NCBI RefSeq assembly: GCF_023652955.1
Contig: NZ_JAKLOY010000004.1
Span: 1 to 64,000, forward strand
Direction of reading: 5' to 3'
Origin: Geomonas sp. Red32
Lineage (GTDB): Bacteria > Desulfobacterota > Desulfuromonadia > Geobacterales > Geobacteraceae
DNA: 64,000 nucleotides
The translations under genes and the position numbers were made by a program. Below, piece by piece: positions 56,664 through 64,000 of this stretch. The notes under the pieces are model-generated. The model saw only the letters and a list, made by a program, of their open reading frames with translations. It was not told the origin of the DNA and did no database searches. Numbering within the stretch: the stretch's first letter is position 1; each line of letters opens with the position of its first letter.

Positions 56664-57362
56664 GTGGACCTCCAACATATCCCCGACCGCCTGTATCAGC
56701 AATTCGCCCGCGTCGGCCAGGCGCTCGCCAGCCAGCAGCGGGTCAGAATCCTCAACCTCCTCTGCCAGCGGGATCGCTACGTCGACGACCTCGCCGAAGA
56801 GCTGGAGCAAAGCTCGGCCAACACGAGCGCACACCTTAAGATTCTCCGCGAGGCCCACCTCATCGAAATCCGCCGCGAGGGGCGCAACGCCTACTGCTCG
56901 CTCTCGGGGAGCCCCGCGGTGAAGCTCTGGGTGGCCCTGCGCGACTTCGGGCTCCAACAGGATCCCATTGCCCGCGAGCTTATGCGGGAATACGGACGCG
57001 ATGCCGCCGCCGTCCCGGAAGCGCTCGGCGAAGAGGCTCTGGAGATGGTCAGAAACGGCGATGCCGTCCTGGTCGATCTCCGCCCTTCCAGCGAGTACCA
57101 GGCCGGTCACCTCCCGCTGGCGCAGAGCATCCCCGTCGAGGAACTCGAAGCCCGCCTCAAGGAGCTTCCCCGCGACAAGGTCGTCTTCATCTACCGCCGC
57201 AGCCCCTTCTGTGTCGGGACCGTGAAGGCGGCCAAGATCCTCAAAGAAGCGGGATTCGAATCCCGGCGCCTTCGTGACGGAGTGGCCGAATGGCGGGCGG
57301 AGGGAAGGACCCTGCCGGCCCCCCCCGCCCCGGCCGACACCAAGAAAGGAAAAGCAGCATGA
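56664..57362 (+). CDS. ArsR-family regulator fused to a rhodanese domain without the usual catalytic cysteine
   Basis: A 232-residue fusion from GTG 56664, after CCGAGGACAAAACCT; the longer frame reads through the leader repeats and is rejected. Residues 10-90 form an ArsR winged helix (QALASQQRVRILNLLCQRDRYVDDLAEELEQSSANTSAHLKIL). A rhodanese domain follows (about 120-215: VLVDLRPSSEYQAGHLPLAQSIP). Related fusions have YCRGPYCV in the active-site loop; here it is YRRSPFCVGTV, with Arg at the usual catalytic Cys position but the second Cys retained. Such proteins sense sulfane sulfur or metalloids. The operator palindrome implies autoregulation. The downstream gene overlaps by four bases. Confidence 0.88.
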   Translation: MDLQHIPDRLYQQFARVGQALASQQRVRILNLLCQRDRYVDDLAEELEQSSANTSAHLKILREAHLIEIRREGRNAYCSLSGSPAVKLWVALRDFGLQQDPIARELMREYGRDAAAVPEALGEEALEMVRNGDAVLVDLRPSSEYQAGHLPLAQSIPVEELEARLKELPRDKVVFIYRRSPFCVGTVKAAKILKEAGFESRRLRDGVAEWRAEGRTLPAPPAPADTKKGKAA

Positions 57363-57880
57363 ACCGCACGAAAAAGCTCCTCCAGTTGGCCCTCCTCATC
57401 GGCATCGGCCTTTACCTCTTTCCGCTGGTCAAGGAAAGGTTCGCCTTCGCCGGCGCGCCACCGGCCCTGCACCAGGCTGCTCCCGATTTCACCCTCACGG
57501 GAATGTCGGGGAACCAGGTCCGCCTGGCCGATTACCGGGGAAAGGTGGTGCTGGTCAACTTTTTCGCCAGCTGGTGCCCTCCTTGCCGCATGGAGATCCC
57601 CGGGTTCCAGAAAACCTACGCCGCCTACCAGGGGCGAGGCTTCACCGTCATCGGCGTCGCCCTCGACGACGTCCCCCCCTCCTTCCTGAAACGGATGGGG
57701 ATCACCTATCCGGTCGCCTTGGGAAACGAAAGCGTTTTCAATGCCTACGGCGACATATCCAGCGTCCCGGTCTCGTTTTTAATCGGGCGAAACGGCAAGG
57801 TGGTCAAGAAGGTGATGGGCTACTACCTCGAGAGCAGCCTGAAAGGCGACATCGAGAAGGCCCTCGCCGGCAAAATCTGA
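57359..57880 (+). CDS. TlpA/ResA-like membrane-anchored thioredoxin
   Basis: A 173-residue protein from ATG 57359, overlapping the preceding stop. A membrane anchor or signal (LLQLALLIGIGLYLFPLV) precedes a thioredoxin fold with the active site FFASWCPPCRMEIP, cis-Pro in ISSVPVSFLIG. TlpA-like proteins reduce apocytochrome or other periplasmic cysteines. It is coupled to the ArsR-rhodanese gene and followed by a multihaem cytochrome gene, so it probably helps mature that cytochrome or handle sulfur. Confidence 0.92.
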   Translation: MNRTKKLLQLALLIGIGLYLFPLVKERFAFAGAPPALHQAAPDFTLTGMSGNQVRLADYRGKVVLVNFFASWCPPCRMEIPGFQKTYAAYQGRGFTVIGVALDDVPPSFLKRMGITYPVALGNESVFNAYGDISSVPVSFLIGRNGKVVKKVMGYYLESSLKGDIEKALAGKI

Positions 57881-57895
57881 CACACCCCCGCGCCT

Positions 57896-57946
57896 CTCCT
57901 TAAACTCTCCCTCCCCTTCAAGGGGAGGGTTGGGGTGAGGATGGGG
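57896..57946. repeat. Dispersed palindromic repeat
   Basis: CTCTCCTTAAACTCTCCCTC then CCCTTCAAGGGGAGGGTTGG-GGTGAGGATGGGG, lying between the TlpA and cytochrome genes. It could interrupt or modulate read-through. Confidence 0.7.
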
Positions 57947-57994
57947 TAGGGAAAGAACGTCTGTTGTAAATCGGGATAAAAAAAGGAGGGCGAA

Positions 57995-59869
57995 ATGAAG
58001 CGGCTTTTCGTCGTGGTGGTTCTGCTGGCTGCTACCAGTGCATGGGGTTTTGATGCGGCATCGCAGTGCGTGATCTGCCATGGGGACAAAAACCGGATGA
58101 AGGAACTGGGGGCCGAGGCGATGTACCTCGACCCGGCTCAGGTCGACCGGGAAGTCGGCATGGAGGGGGCGACCTGCGTCGACTGCCACCTCGGTGACGG
58201 TTCGCAGGCGACCAAGGAGGGTTCCCACAAGGGGATGCTTCGCCCCTTCGTGGTAGCGGTAGGCCCCAAGGTCAAGGGGGAAGCCCTTTTCCGCGAGGCG
58301 GCGGGGGCCCTGCAACCGCTCAACCCGCGCGGGACGGGGATGGACAGGATGATCCCCAAGGGAGACCCGGAAAAGCTGAAAGCCGCGGGGGCCAAAGCCA
58401 TCATCGGGATCGAGTGGCATGACCGCGACCCCGAGACCATGGCCTACGCTCCCAAGATCGCGGAGCAGACCTGCGGGCGCTGCCACCAGAAAGAGGTGAA
58501 GGACTACAACAGCTCGGACAAGGGGCTCTTGAAGCACCAGCGGGCGTTCCGCTCCTGGAGCGAAAGGCTCCCCGGCCCGCAGAACTGCGGCATGTGGTTC
58601 GGGCAGAACTACGAGAACCTCAGGGTCCAGACCTCGGTCCCCTACACCCTCGCCCAGAATGCCGCCTCCGACCGCAGCTGCAACCTCTGCCATCCCGGCT
58701 GCAACGACTGCCACTACCGCCCCTTCGCCGGGAAAGGGAGCCACTCCTTCGGGCCTCCCGACACCGCCAGCTGCTACGGCGGCGGCCGGGCCAGCGTCTG
58801 CCATGCCGGGCCGATGGACCGGCGGCGCGGGGCGGGCTACATGCGGGGCGAGTACGCCTTCCCGAGCACCCTTCAGCCGGGGCCTCACGTGAAGGCGGGC
58901 GTGCAGTGCCTTGACTGCCACAAGCCGGTCGACCACAACTTCGGCCACCTCGCCGCCGACGACGCCAGGTCGTCCTGCGCCAAATGCCATGCCGACATCG
59001 TCAAGGCGGTGAAGAGCTCCGCCCACAGCAACGTCGACTGCGCCGCCTGCCACGTCACCGTCATCGGCGCCTACCAGTACACCTTCTGGGGCAACGGCAA
59101 CGTCGCCGGGGTCGAGACCCCCTACGCCAAGCACAAGGAATACTACGGCACCCGCGATCTCCCGACCCTGATCCGGGACGCCGGCGGACGCTGGATCGGC
59201 GTCAAACCCTACCCGATGGCGGTACTCAACCAGACCACCGACCTCGGCCCGACCGGACTCCTCTTCCGCTCGATCCCCACCCGCACCATCGCGGGCAACG
59301 TCCGGATCGGAGAGCCGCCCGCTTTCGAAGTCTCCCGCGCCGCCACCGACGTCAACGACGCCTTCATCGTGGTCGGCACCCGGGACGACCTCCCCACCGG
59401 CAACAAGGCCATCCTCTGGGTCCAGATGGACAAGATGAGCCACGCCCTCGGGAAGCCCCGGGGATGCAGCACCTGTCACGATTCCCATGCCCAGGTCGGT
59501 AAATCGGAGTGGAGCTACTTCGAAGGTAAGGACGTGACCAAGCCGTTCAAGGGGAGCTACACGGTGACCGCCGACAAGGACGGGATCCGTTTCAGCGACG
59601 TGACATGGGAGGCGCCGTCCCTGGCCCAGGGCCGCAAGCTCCAGGACCTGGCCCCGTTCGCGGTGTTGCCGAAGAACGCCTGGGACGTGAAGGGGATCGA
59701 TCTCTCCATCCCCTTCAACGACAAGAAGACCAAGAAGGAGCGGAGTAATCTCGACACCTTCCTCGCCGAACTGGACAAGCGCCCCCCGGCCGAAGATCTC
59801 CGCAAGATCAAGGTCATCGCCTACCACAACCTTAAGATGGCCAAAGAGATGCTGGAGTCGCGGAAGTAG
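57995..59869 (+). CDS. Secreted multihaem c-type cytochrome
   Basis: A 624-residue protein, start after AAAAGGAGGGCGAA. Signal peptide LFVVVVLLAATSAWG. Nine CxxCH haem motifs are seen: CVICH, CVDCH, CGRCH, CNLCH, CNDCH, CLDCH, CAKCH, CAACH and CSTCH. Near residue 260 a further pattern CYGGGRASVCH (CX8CH) could hold an unusual haem. No membrane segment beyond the signal, so periplasmic or outer-surface. The exact partner and substrate are not recognised. It follows the ArsR-rhodanese/TlpA pair, hinting at sulfur or metalloid-linked electron transfer. Confidence 0.9.
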   Translation: MKRLFVVVVLLAATSAWGFDAASQCVICHGDKNRMKELGAEAMYLDPAQVDREVGMEGATCVDCHLGDGSQATKEGSHKGMLRPFVVAVGPKVKGEALFREAAGALQPLNPRGTGMDRMIPKGDPEKLKAAGAKAIIGIEWHDRDPETMAYAPKIAEQTCGRCHQKEVKDYNSSDKGLLKHQRAFRSWSERLPGPQNCGMWFGQNYENLRVQTSVPYTLAQNAASDRSCNLCHPGCNDCHYRPFAGKGSHSFGPPDTASCYGGGRASVCHAGPMDRRRGAGYMRGEYAFPSTLQPGPHVKAGVQCLDCHKPVDHNFGHLAADDARSSCAKCHADIVKAVKSSAHSNVDCAACHVTVIGAYQYTFWGNGNVAGVETPYAKHKEYYGTRDLPTLIRDAGGRWIGVKPYPMAVLNQTTDLGPTGLLFRSIPTRTIAGNVRIGEPPAFEVSRAATDVNDAFIVVGTRDDLPTGNKAILWVQMDKMSHALGKPRGCSTCHDSHAQVGKSEWSYFEGKDVTKPFKGSYTVTADKDGIRFSDVTWEAPSLAQGRKLQDLAPFAVLPKNAWDVKGIDLSIPFNDKKTKKERSNLDTFLAELDKRPPAEDLRKIKVIAYHNLKMAKEMLESRK

Positions 59870-59908
59870 AGCGGTTCGGGCACCGGACGTAAAAGGGACG
59901 GACGTAAA

Positions 59909-59950
59909 AAGGGGGACAGGCACCAACCGGAGCCTGTCCCCCTTCCTTTT
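59909..59950 (+). terminator. Rho-independent terminator of the cytochrome operon
   Basis: AAGGGGGACAGGC (59909-59921) pairs with GCCTGTCCCCCTT (59932-59944), followed by CCTTTT. It is 40 bases after the cytochrome stop. Confidence 0.85.
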
Positions 59951-59999
59951 CTCTATCCCCCGTCCCTTCACGGAAGCGGGTGGCCGGAGGCTTTTATCC

Positions 60000-60278
60000 C
60001 TACAGCCGGAACCCTTCCCCGGCAAACTGGATGTTGGCGGGATCGTTGCTGCGCGGCGGCGAAACCGCGTGGACCCCGCCGCACGCCGGGCAGCTGGCGA
60101 CGAAGGTAGCCAGTAAAAAGCCGGCCCCGCACCCTTGGCAGACCGCCTGCAGCCCCCCGTTAGGGAGCCTCTCATTCTTCAGGGTACCGCCATGGGCCCT
60201 CGACACGAACTCCACCAACTCCCTTCCTTCCGCATACGGCCCCGCACCCGCGGAATGCCCGCAACCACAACCACCCAT
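60000..60278 (-). CDS. Small zinc-ribbon protein
   Basis: A 92-residue protein: N-terminal MGGCGCGHSAGAG and a zinc ribbon CQGCGAGFLLATFVASCPACG. Glycine- and cysteine-rich start resembles FeS or metal-binding small proteins, but no family was recognised. AAAGGAGGTTACTG precedes the start. Confidence 0.7.
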   Translation of the reverse strand: MGGCGCGHSAGAGPYAEGRELVEFVSRAHGGTLKNERLPNGGLQAVCQGCGAGFLLATFVASCPACGGVHAVSPPRSNDPANIQFAGEGFRL

Positions 60279-60439
60279 CAGTAACCTCCTTTTGCCGATA
60301 AACGATAATCTTTCACTCAGCCGCTCCCCTCCACCTATGGAGAGGGCAGCCCCATCCGGCCCAAATCCCGCCCTGCCCTTTGCTCAAGGCTCCCCAGAAA
60401 GCCCCCTTGAAAAAGGTTCTTCCGGCCATCCCGGGGAAC

Positions 60440-60482
60440 GCAGGTCCCCCACTTGTCAAAGGGGGGACAGGGGGGATTTCTC
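60440..60482. repeat. Short C-rich/G-rich dispersed repeat, inverted orientation
   Basis: CCCCCACTTGTCAAAGGGGG and GACAGGGGGGATTTCTC, the reverse orientation of the 5838/12084 family, upstream of the adenosine-specific kinase gene. Confidence 0.7.
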
Positions 60483-60680
60483 AATCCGGGCAGATCTATG
60501 AGCAGGCCAGATAGTACCCTGATTGCGCCAGGAAGCCTTGACCGGCGTCAAAAAGTTGCAGTTACCCCGGCCTTTATCCCGTTAAACAGACTCCCTCCGC
60601 CTCCTCCTCCCATTTACATCCCGCACCGGCGGGTTAAAATGCATATCGACCGAAGCCAATTAATCCTGGAGGAGGGAAAC

Positions 60681-61169
60681 ATGCAACTGGAGATGCGAGC
60701 CGTTGAAGTCGTCTACCCGGAAGGGTGCAACATCATCCTTGGCCAGACCCACTTCATCAAGACCGCCGAGGACCTGTACGAGATCATCGTCACCACGGTA
60801 CCGCAGGCGAAGTTCGGGATAGCCTTCACCGAAGCCTCCGGCCCCTGCCTGATCCGGAGCGAGGGAAACGATGAAGAGTTGGTGAACAAGTGCCAGAGGA
60901 TTCTCCAGTCCATCGGGGCGGGCCATGTTTTCTGCGTTCTTTTGCGTGACGCCTATCCCATCAACGTTCTCAACCCGATCAAAAACTGCCCCGAAGTCTG
61001 TCATATCTTCTGTGCCACCGCCAATCCCCTCCAGGTCGTAGTCGGCGCGACCGCGCAAGGCGCCGGGATCCTTGGCGTCATCGACGGCAGCGCCCCCAAA
61101 GGCATCGAGTCCGGCACCGACCGCGACGCCCGCCGCCAATTCCTCCGCACCATCGGCTATAAGCGGTAA
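60681..61169 (+). CDS. Adenosine-specific kinase family protein
   Basis: A 162-residue protein from ATG 60681, after GGAGGAGGGAAAC; the longer open frame is not supported. The sequence VEVVYPEGCNIILGQTHFIKTAEDL, KFGIAFTEASGPCLIRSEGND and ATANPLQVVVGATAQGAGILGVIDG matches the DUF355 family, members of which were linked to adenosine phosphorylation in structural genomics. The biological role is unsure. Confidence 0.85.
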   Translation: MQLEMRAVEVVYPEGCNIILGQTHFIKTAEDLYEIIVTTVPQAKFGIAFTEASGPCLIRSEGNDEELVNKCQRILQSIGAGHVFCVLLRDAYPINVLNPIKNCPEVCHIFCATANPLQVVVGATAQGAGILGVIDGSAPKGIESGTDRDARRQFLRTIGYKR

Positions 61170-61189
61170 ACGGCGAAGGTTAACATTGG

Positions 61190-61397
61190 TCCCCTCCCCT
61201 TCAAGGGGAGGGAGAGGGTGAGGATGGGGGTGAGCAGAGTACCCATTCGGCCGAAACAAGATCTATAATGAAGAGTAGCCCCTTTTCAATATCATGATGG
61301 GTGGGGCACCCCGTGCCCGCGCTGAATCGTCCCCTCCCCTTCAAGGGGAGTGACAGGGTGAGGATGGGGTTAGAGAGAAGATGGGGTTAGAGAGAAG
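61190..61397. repeat. Two palindromic repeats and a 17-bp exact tandem duplication
   Basis: CCCCTCCCCTTCAAGGGGAG-GGAGAGGGTGAGGATGGGGG (about 61192-61228) is repeated near 61330. Then ATGGGGTTAGAGAGAAG occurs twice in direct succession (61364-61380 and 61381-61397), just before the ribosome binding site of the FAH-family gene. Confidence 0.8.
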
Positions 61398-61406
61398 GAG
61401 AAGCCC

Positions 61407-62282
61407 GTGAAGATAGCAACCTTCTGGTACGACGGCATGAGGCTGGTGGGGCGGGTCTCCGCCGACGGCACGATGATCACCCAGTTCTTCCTGGGGGGAA
61501 GAGGCCACGAAGCCGGAGCCCTGGCACTGATGGAGCGGCTATCCGCCGGGGATTGTCTCGAACAGGGAGCCCCCCTGCCGCTGTCGGAAGTACGCCTCGA
61601 TGCCCCCTTGCCGCACCCGCGCCGCAACATCTTCTGCGTCGGCAAGAACTACCGAGCCCACGCCCGAGAGTTCGCCCGGAGCGGCTTCGACAGCAGTTCG
61701 GCGAAGGCGGGAGACGAGGTGCCGAGCGACCCGATCATCTTTTCCAAGGTTCCCGAGACCGTGATACCGTCCGGCGCCCCGATACGGATTCCGACCGGCG
61801 TGTCGGAAGCGGTCGACTACGAAGCCGAGCTGGCCGTGGTGATCGGCCGCGGAGGGAGGGGAATCGCCGCCGGGCAAGCGATGGAGCACGTCTGGGGGTA
61901 CACCATCATCAACGACGTAACCGCCCGCGACTGGCAGAGCAGGCATCGCCAGTGGCTCTTGGGGAAATCGTTCGACACCTTCTGTCCGATGGGGCCGTGG
62001 CTCGTATCCGCCGACGAGCTCGACGGCACCGACACGCGGGTCCGCAGTTGGGTCAACGGCGAACTCCGCCAGGATGGCCGGACCAGCGATTTCATCTTCA
62101 CCATCCCGCAGCTGATCCAGACCATCTCCGCCGGCGTCACCCTCTATCCCGGCGACATCATCGCCACCGGCACCCCGGCCGGCGTCGGCATCGGTTTCGA
62201 TCCCCCCCGCTACCTCAAGCCCGGCGACCGCGTCCGCATCGAGATCGACGGCCTGGGCGTCCTCGAAAACCCGGTCGAGTAG
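61407..62282 (+). CDS. Fumarylacetoacetate hydrolase-family protein
   Basis: A 291-residue protein starting GTG 61407 after AGAAGGAGAAGCCC. The catalytic C-terminal domain shows CVGKNYRAHARE, SDPIIFSKVPETVIPSG, the metal triad EAELAVVIGRGG and DVTARDWQ, GKSFDTFCPMGPW and GDIIATGTPAGVGIGF. Members hydrolyse or decarboxylate 2-oxo acid derivatives (acylpyruvates, 2-hydroxyhepta-2,4-diene-dioates). The substrate is not known. Confidence 0.93.
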   Translation: MKIATFWYDGMRLVGRVSADGTMITQFFLGGRGHEAGALALMERLSAGDCLEQGAPLPLSEVRLDAPLPHPRRNIFCVGKNYRAHAREFARSGFDSSSAKAGDEVPSDPIIFSKVPETVIPSGAPIRIPTGVSEAVDYEAELAVVIGRGGRGIAAGQAMEHVWGYTIINDVTARDWQSRHRQWLLGKSFDTFCPMGPWLVSADELDGTDTRVRSWVNGELRQDGRTSDFIFTIPQLIQTISAGVTLYPGDIIATGTPAGVGIGFDPPRYLKPGDRVRIEIDGLGVLENPVE

Positions 62283-62306
62283 GGGGCGACAGAACCGGGC
62301 CTGCCG

Positions 62307-63119
62307 CTAAAGAGCAATTAAGGTGTCGGCCTTTTGATATGTAATTGAGTGACCAGTGCGGGTTGTAGACCAGGCAGGCTCATGGTGGGATGCATGGTAA
62401 GCCTCCACTCCGTTTCTGAAACGTGTCGCTACTCGTCTGATTATGCCGATTTCACCTTCAGTTAGTTCCTCGGCTTGGCTCGCGTCAGCCTCCATGATTG
62501 CGCTCACCAGATCTCGATAATTGTTCAGTTGCGGGCCTTGTGGAAGTGCCGCATAGGTCGCACCTGTCATACCTCTGCCCAATTCACGATAGGCAATCAT
62601 ATCGGCAAACCAGAGGTATTTCGCACTGTAGAGAAACCGGTCGTTGGGTTTAAGCAACGTTTTGCGCAAAACACGTTCAAATTCTCTCAGTACGAGCTTT
62701 ATTCTCTCCAGCGATAGCTCCCGGTTGCCGCAATAAGGATCGGCGCAGCAATCTTTCTTCTCCAAAAAATGCCGCAAATGCTGGTCCATCGCTTTGTTTT
62801 GCACCAGCCCATTCTCCCACCTTTTAACACTGGCGACTCCCACACACATCGATTCAGCAAGCTCGGATTGGCTGATGCCCAGGCCTTCCCTCAGTGATTT
62901 AATCCTGTGGCCCGGCAATAGTCCGTGTTTCTCCCGGTAGACATCACTGACATAGCATTGCACCTTGTGTGCAACCTCTATACTGGTTGCCTCAAGGTGG
63001 CATTTATCGCAGACGTCGGCAACGTACTCAACGTTAAAATCTTCCCCCCTGAAGGTGACTTTTCGCGTTACCGTTTTCGGGGACATCGTGGATGAATCAT
63101 TGGGGCACACTTCTTTCAT
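62307..63119 (-). CDS. Antitoxin with zinc-finger, helix-turn-helix and Panacea (DUF4065) domain
   Basis: A 270-residue protein three bases after the upstream gene. The N-terminal segment carries CPND and CDKCH (zinc-finger-like, MqsA-type), then an Xre-type helix-turn-helix HRIKSLREGLGISQSELAESMCVGVASVKRWENG (about 73-110). The C-terminal part (about 145-245: RFLYSAKYLWFADMIAYRELGRGMTGATYAALPQGP) matches the Panacea fold, known as a general neutralising domain in toxin-antitoxin pairs. Extra cysteines (DCCADPYCGN) lie between. It likely represses its own operon through the two palindromes at 63498 and 63544. Confidence 0.8.
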   Translation of the reverse strand: MKEVCPNDSSTMSPKTVTRKVTFRGEDFNVEYVADVCDKCHLEATSIEVAHKVQCYVSDVYREKHGLLPGHRIKSLREGLGISQSELAESMCVGVASVKRWENGLVQNKAMDQHLRHFLEKKDCCADPYCGNRELSLERIKLVLREFERVLRKTLLKPNDRFLYSAKYLWFADMIAYRELGRGMTGATYAALPQGPQLNNYRDLVSAIMEADASQAEELTEGEIGIIRRVATRFRNGVEAYHASHHEPAWSTTRTGHSITYQKADTLIAL

Positions 63120-63122
63120 GGT

Positions 63123-63476
63123 TCACCTGTTTTTGTGCAATGAGACTAGCCAGAGGGTATCGTTATGGATGGCGAATTTCAGGTATATCACTCGGCCGAA
63201 CCAGGTCGAATCCACCCTGAAAGCAAAAAGATCGGCACCCTTGATCCCCACCTCGTACGATTTCTGTGGTGGATGAGCCCCCGCATAGGTTTCCGGGCTT
63301 GCCTCCTCCAGAAGAGTAACCAACACATCATTAAGCTCATCGAGAGTATATTCCAACTCGTCCGCGTCCGAGAGGAGGCTCTCTAGATCAACGATTTTGA
63401 CCCGCGATTGAGACAAGGCCACGGCAGCGGCCCTGATCTTACCCGTGATTTCTCGGTGCGATGGTCTGGGTTTCAC
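63123..63476 (-). CDS. Candidate toxin paired with Panacea antitoxin
   Basis: A 117-residue protein from GTG 63476, after AGGGAGACCCGG. The longer start at 63551 is rejected because it would put a perfect operator palindrome inside the coding region. Reads REITGKIRAAAVALSQSRVK, helical middle and a C-terminal strand region FRVDSTWFGRVIYLKFAIHNDTLWLVSLHKN. The family is not recognised; in Panacea systems the toxin is variable. Toxin precedes antitoxin, with the antitoxin ribosome binding site (AGGTGA) overlapping the toxin stop. Confidence 0.6.
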   Translation of the reverse strand: MKPRPSHREITGKIRAAAVALSQSRVKIVDLESLLSDADELEYTLDELNDVLVTLLEEASPETYAGAHPPQKSYEVGIKGADLFAFRVDSTWFGRVIYLKFAIHNDTLWLVSLHKNR

Positions 63477-63497
63477 CCGGGTCTCCCTGATAAAAAC

Positions 63498-63559
63498 GGT
63501 ATCATATGATACCAAAAGGGTCAATAACCTACCCTCTCCGAAGGGTATCATCTGATACC
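63498..63559. promoter_or_regulatory. Two palindromic operators of the toxin-antitoxin operon
   Basis: GGTATCATATGATACC (63498-63513) is a perfect 16-bp palindrome; GGTATCATCTGATACC (63544-63559) is the same with one central change, 46 bases apart centre to centre. A TTGACC hexamer lies between them and may be a -35 box. Likely bound by the helix-turn-helix antitoxin. Confidence 0.75.
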
Positions 63560-63578
63560 TGACGCTCGGAGGGAGGTG

Positions 63579-63983
63579 TTATTTCTTGATCCGCTCTTTA
63601 ATTGATCTTAGCGGATCCACCCCCCTAAAAGTGCGCACCATCTCCAGGCAAGTCTCAAGGAACGAGTACTTCTCCTCGTAACCGGCTGACGGGTCCTGAA
63701 AAAGCGATGTCAGGTGCTCCCGGACCTGCTCGAGCGAAGGGTCTGCAAGCCGGGCATCCGTGTTGACCATGTCTATTGCCTCGATGACGGCGTCGATGTC
63801 ATGAAACATCAGCGGCCTCAACGCAGCCTCTTCAAACCTGTCGCGCCAACTTCCCTGTAAAGGGGGCAGCAGTTGCAAAAAGCTCCTGATCATGAGGTTG
63901 GCGTACCTAAACAACTCCTCAAAAACGTCAGGCTCCAATTCCATCCGGACAAAGGTCCAAATGTTATTGATTCGCATCTGCAC
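63579..63983 (-). CDS. Hypothetical helical protein
   Basis: A 134-residue mostly helical protein starting at GTG 63983 (or ATG 63977), close to the window edge, so an upstream extension cannot be excluded. It contains ELFRYANLMIRSFLQLLPPLQG and a charged C-terminus DPLRSIKERIKK. No family recognised. It is upstream of, and on the same strand as, the toxin-antitoxin pair but separated by the operator region. Confidence 0.55.
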   Translation of the reverse strand: MQMRINNIWTFVRMELEPDVFEELFRYANLMIRSFLQLLPPLQGSWRDRFEEAALRPLMFHDIDAVIEAIDMVNTDARLADPSLEQVREHLTSLFQDPSAGYEEKYSFLETCLEMVRTFRGVDPLRSIKERIKK

Positions 63984-64000
63984 CGGCGGGTGTGATGCCC

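Noticed and set aside
57779-60175. 798-residue minus-strand frame
   Set aside because: Antisense of the multihaem cytochrome; the opposite strand has nine CxxCH motifs, a signal peptide and a good ribosome binding site.

Overview
The window reads as a stretch of a Geobacterales (Geobacter/Geomonas/Citrifermentans-like) deltaproteobacterial chromosome. Reasons: high GC, three methyl-accepting chemotaxis proteins, a multihaem c-type cytochrome, an AhpC-like selenoprotein, an acetyl-CoA hydrolase/CoA-transferase, a fatty-acid beta-oxidation cluster with a CCG-type Fe-S oxidoreductase, and abundant C-rich/G-rich dispersed intergenic repeats. The species assignment is inference; no 16S gene is present.

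Layout. 1-2057: end of an IS3-group element inserted in a large serine recombinase remnant, beside ssrA (tmRNA, tag ADNYEYALAA) and smpB. 2284-5795: an amidohydrolase and panBCD (pantothenate), with a structured, terminator-ending RNA at about 5911-6110 upstream of panB. 6328-10560: GAF chemoreceptor, phosphofructokinase and a UGA-containing selenocysteine peroxiredoxin-like gene with a SECIS hairpin. 10680-12075: a plus-strand operon (DUF1858 protein, Fe-S-protein relative, hemerythrin) behind an FNR/HcpR-like box. 12445-18901: homoserine dehydrogenase, then nusB and the riboflavin genes with nrdR and dCMP deaminase. 19306-29015: tex, zinc ribbon, PAP2, porin, a two-component pair, a glycosyltransferase fusion and a gene scrap.

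29116-38899 is a minus-strand acyl-CoA degradation cluster (two acyl-CoA dehydrogenases, a membrane Fe-S oxidoreductase, crotonase, 3-hydroxybutyryl-CoA dehydrogenase, thiolase, thioesterase) under a probable IclR regulator. 39460-49127: signalling genes, tRNA-Gly(GCC), tpx, ppiC, a membrane sulfatase-type transferase and small genes. 49248-51568: CoA-transferase divergent from a TetR regulator. 51649-53643: LysR gene divergent from an EamA exporter whose leader has a pseudoknot/antiterminator/terminator layout. 54208-59869: CZB chemoreceptor, then ArsR-rhodanese, TlpA-like thioredoxin and multihaem cytochrome, with an operator inside the promoter and four 35-bp leader repeats. 60000-63983: small zinc protein, adenosine-specific-kinase family protein, FAH-family hydrolase, and a toxin plus Panacea (DUF4065) antitoxin pair with two palindromic operators.

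The strongest leads are the EamA leader, the selenoprotein, the ArsR-rhodanese control region (its rhodanese lacks the usual catalytic cysteine), the toxin-antitoxin pair and the panB leader RNA. All functional statements rest on reading the sequence and family knowledge; no database search was possible.
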